From Typha latifolia (taxonomy: Eukaryota; Streptophyta; Magnoliopsida; Poales; Typhaceae): DNA of 64,000 nt. The stretch lies in the NCBI GenBank assembly GCA_019914945.1, contig CM034106.1, forward strand, positions 1,550,001-1,614,000, written 5' to 3'. Of the stretch, positions 61,901 to 64,000 are shown in pieces (the stretch's first letter is position 1; each line of letters starts with the position of its first letter). Under the pieces are notes generated by a model, which worked only from the letters and a program-made list of their open reading frames with translations, was not told the DNA's origin and did no database searches. A program made the position numbers and the translations under genes.

Positions 61901-64000
61901 CTTGTAGAAACATGAATATGATTGTATGCCGAAATATGTATGGCCAGAATAGTTCAATCGGGGAGCTGACTTTGACTGCAATTTAGTTTTACCTTTTCCA
62001 AGGAACAATATGCACTTAACTAAGGTGAATAGAAATGCTAACATTCTTCATCCAGTAGCATGTTGCTTTTTTCTTTGTTAAAGTTTTCTCCAACAAATAT
62101 TCCTAAATGAGCATTTATCTTGTCATATGTATCATAATCTCTAGAGGAAAATCCTTGAAATGATAAGAATGAAGTTCTCTGTACTTTGTAGTACTTTCCT
62201 GCATGTCTTACAATGTTTAACAAAGTGTCTGGTGTTGTAATCTTATGCCAATAACAAGCTCACCAATATTAAATTATGAAGTTCTCTATTAGTATAATAT
62301 GGCATTTAAATAGCCTTATAGATTTTGTTCCATATGATGGACAATTCCGAAATTTTATGCATAATTTGTACATTTTGTCGATAAGGGTGTCCTGAAATTA
62401 CAGTACCTGCTTTACAGTAATATTTGCTTTATTCTTTCAGGAAAGGTTGTCGCTAAGTTCTGTGCAAAGTATCTACACACTCAGGTTCTCATGAATGAAG
62501 CTTATTCAACTGGTGATTTAGGTAGTTCTGTTCAAAGAGCTTTTTTCAGGTGCATAATCTATCTGTCCGAGGCATCGAGAGCTTTAGCATTGCTTTTGAA
62601 GAATTAAGCATTATTTTAGCTCATAATTACACTTCGTATACTTTCATTGCTTCAGAATGGATGAGATGATGCAAGGGCAGAGAGGGTGGAGAGAACTATC
62701 TGTACTGGGAGATAAGATAAACAAGTTCACTGGTATGATAGAAGGCTTAATCTGGTCTCCAAAAGGAAGCGACACAAATGAGGTGGAAGATGGATGGGCT
62801 TTTGAGGAGGTAGTGATGCAATTCATGTAGTGTTCATGAACTTTTAAAGTACTGCCTAATTGACATTAATGACACTGTGGGTGGTTAGTCAGGAAGAGAT
62901 ACTAAGCATATTAAGATTTTCACTTTAAAGTAGGAAAAAATGTATTGTTATGTATATCATTGTCATATACAAGCTACGATGTTGTTATGATACAGGAACA
63001 TATGGATGAGAATATCGTTGAATTGAAATCTGTGAAGAATAGCCTTAAAGCAAGTACTCCAGCTGCAAACAAAGAGCAGCATTGGCTGGATGATGGACCG
63101 GAATTGTTTGAAGCATTTATAACTTAAAGAATTGCTGTTTCCAAGAGTGTCTTCTGATAGATTTCTGCATATCTGTTAAGCCCATAGACATGAAGGAACT
63201 GCTTTTCGAATTATCATTTGTTAAGGATCCTTGATGGTCCAGTGGAATACTTCCAAATACAGTATGGTCTTGTAGAGATTTTCATTTAAATTGTTCCTGC
63301 CAAGTGTTAATAGTTCTCTAGGAGACCCTTCTGCCTTCTTTTTTTTTTTTCCTAGCCAAGAGATTGTAGAAGTTAAGAAGCAGCATCTTATCATATTTTA
63401 CTTTCTAATATAAGGGTTTTAGATTATCCAAGGATTGCCATGCTGACCGGCATAGGGTGTGCCTATCGGCACTTGCTATGCTGGCACAGAATCATTGCGA
63501 AGCCTCACCATTACTGTCACCGCCACCCTTGCCTTAGTGCCGCTGTTGCATCACCGTCACCTATGTCTTCAGCCTGTCGTCGCCCCGCCATCGTCTCTCC
63601 TTCGCCCTAGCTACGGGAGGTAGAGGCAGATTGAGGGCAGGGCTATGGCGGCACGGTATCTCTCTCCTCTATCTTTCTTCTTCTCTCTCCTTTTCTTTTC
63701 TTCTCCTCTTTCTTCTTAGCCATGCCGGCCATGCCGTCCGTGTCGTGCGTCAGCACGTGCCAATGTCAAGGGAATCCTTGAGATTACCTGTGCATCAATA
63801 TATTTGCAGGAAATTTGTCCTATTATTTTTGAAGTCGACATCTCAATGCACTACTGGTGTCAAAATTTTTATATATTTGAATTTTATCATGTGGAACCAA
63901 CCTTATGATAATTCAAACTAGTCTCACAAGGAATTTCTCACCAGGGACCCCACTCTGATTTCTCTGGGCCAACATCTGGGTGCACTGCTTGTGTGGCAAT
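55980..64000 (+). CDS. Protein phosphatase 2C, 5' part (5 coding exons, runs off the edge)
   Basis: This is a PP2C-family (PPM) Ser/Thr phosphatase of the At2g25070/At4g31860 type, dependent on Mg2+ or Mn2+. Coding exons are 55980-56096, 60970-61039, 62441-62549, 62656-62809 and 63945 onward. All junctions are GT-AG and in phase. The first 168 or so residues are visible: a probable N-myristoylation start (M-G-V-Y-L-S-T-P), the RATMED motif at residues 33-38, DGHGG at 59-63 with the metal-binding Asp59, [12 protein letters not shown], then a family-typical insert ([15 protein letters not shown] and [15 protein letters not shown]). Exon 5 begins [18 protein letters not shown], with Cys in place of the common Ser of the GSTA motif. 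The intron 56097-60969 is 4.87 kb because of nested transposons. The remaining catalytic motifs lie beyond the window. Confidence 0.92.
56285..56745 (-). repeat. Probable LTR of a gypsy element (461 bp)
   Basis: The stretch starts TG and ends CA, lying directly beyond the integrase C-terminal frame where the 3' LTR should be. A block of about 110 bp inside it (about 56456-56565) recurs in direct orientation at 60239-60345. Confidence 0.5.
56746..57297 (-). mobile_element. Gypsy integrase C-terminal region, decayed
   Basis: On the minus strand the frame ending at 56746 reads [20 protein letters not shown] and then [18 protein letters not shown]. This is the hallmark C-terminal part of plant Ty3/gypsy integrases. 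Upstream, 57151-57297 encodes the preceding region ([17 protein letters not shown]) in a different frame. The frames are broken by stops and shifts. Confidence 0.8.
57298..57547. mobile_element. 250-bp hAT-like element inserted in the gypsy integrase
   Basis: The left end CAACAATGGTCGTGCCAC and the right end reverse-complemented CATGGATGGCGTGGCC match the ends of the 722-bp element at 34584. The flanks CTCATGGC and CTCATACT share five of eight bases. Removing the insert and one flank brings the integrase frame back into register. The interior is unusually GC-rich. Confidence 0.6.
57548..57684 (-). mobile_element. Gypsy integrase fragment between two insertions
   Basis: The minus strand shows the integrase stretch just after the HPQTD motif ([12 protein letters not shown], then [11 protein letters not shown]). 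It contains stop codons. It ends exactly at the solo LTR on its right. Confidence 0.75.
57685..59885. mobile_element. Solo LTR, 2201 bp, with 5-bp TSD GTTTG
   Basis: The element begins TGTCACGACTC and ends GGTTCTTACA, with the canonical TG...CA termini. It is flanked by GTTTG at 57680-57684 and 59886-59890. There is no internal retroelement coding region, which fits a solo LTR left by LTR-LTR recombination. It holds an AT-rich left part and a GC-rich right part (about 59040-59480) with a CT run near 59291-59313. The integrase reading frame on the two sides joins in register when the element and one TSD are removed. Confidence 0.8.
59891..60238 (-). mobile_element. Gypsy integrase catalytic-core fragment, decayed
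   Basis: The minus strand reads [20 protein letters not shown] and then [11 protein letters not shown]. Beyond a frameshift it reaches the HPQTD block next to the solo LTR (about 59891-59915). This is the central integrase core. Stops and frameshifts make it inactive. Confidence 0.8.
60239..60345. repeat. Second copy of the gypsy LTR block, truncated
   Basis: AATCTCCTCATGTGAAAATC and GACTCATCGCCCAACTAAAG match 56456-56565 with few changes. It abuts the integrase directly, so the 5' half of the element (gag, RT) has been deleted. Confidence 0.75.
61040..62440 (+). other. PP2C intron (1.4 kb)
   Basis: The intron is T-rich. The short ORFs near 61394-61818 show no recognisable homology. Confidence 0.6.
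62996..63127 (+). other. Exon-like ORF inside a PP2C intron
   Basis: A good acceptor (GATACAG) precedes 43 codons ending in TAA, in phase with the preceding PP2C exon (62656-62809). The peptide ([18 protein letters not shown], then [17 protein letters not shown]) is hydrophilic and looks coding, but it is not part of the PP2C fold. It may be an alternative terminal exon or a captured piece of another gene. Confidence 0.3.
63429..63768. mobile_element. hAT-like GC-rich element in a PP2C intron (candidate)
   Basis: The left end CAAGGATTGCCATGCTGACC and the right end reverse-complemented TGACATTGGCACGTGCTGAC are similar. The stretch CGGCACTTGCTATGCTGGCAC matches CGGCACTTGTTGTACCGGCAC of the 57298-57547 element. 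Flanks AGATTATC and AGGGAATC match at only five of eight bases, so the boundaries are tentative. Confidence 0.4.

Overview
This is nuclear DNA of a flowering plant. Every gene is split by canonical GT-AG introns, the intergenic DNA is AT-rich, and the introns carry plant-type transposons. Coding sequence is not GC-biased as in grasses. A non-grass monocot is my best guess, but the species cannot be fixed from the sequence.

Seven protein-coding genes are present, five complete and two cut by the window edges. In order they are: the first exon of a folate-biopterin (BT1-type) transporter (-, 44-416); a complete TRFL8-like nuclear protein gene (+, 3671-7507, 6 exons, 537 aa); a complete ATG11 autophagy scaffold gene (-, 8462-18158, 5 exons, 1157 aa); a complete phage-type organelle RNA polymerase gene, most likely plastid RPOTp/SCA3 (-, 23132-41666, 19 exons, about 1005 aa); an LRR receptor kinase gene (+, 43920-47449, 2 exons, 962 aa); a PMP3/RCI2-type small membrane protein gene (-, 49143-49463, 2 exons, 73 aa); and a PP2C phosphatase gene running off the right edge (+, first coding exon at 55980). 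These genes do not form a functional unit. Several have Arabidopsis relatives I remember as lying close together, so the order looks like an ancient syntenic block.

The accessory layer is mobile DNA, mostly inside introns. RPOTp intron 1 (6.4 kb) holds a 722-bp hAT-type element with a perfect 8-bp target duplication, a 3.07-kb hAT-type element that itself contains a 2.19-kb LTR element, and a foldback MITE. The PP2C intron 56097-60969 holds a decayed gypsy integrase region. That region is split by a 2201-bp solo LTR with 5-bp target duplications and by a 250-bp hAT-like element. A MITE sits about 80 bp upstream of the PMP3 start codon.

The most interesting observation is that the RPOTp reading frame has no usable AUG. 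A CUG at 41664-41666 would start a peptide reading M-A-S-S-A-S-L-L, a classic plastid transit-peptide start. Non-AUG initiation has been reported for the plastid-targeted polymerase of Nicotiana sylvestris, so this may be a conserved feature. I saw no tRNA or rRNA gene, no CRISPR array, and no clear candidate for a wholly new system.
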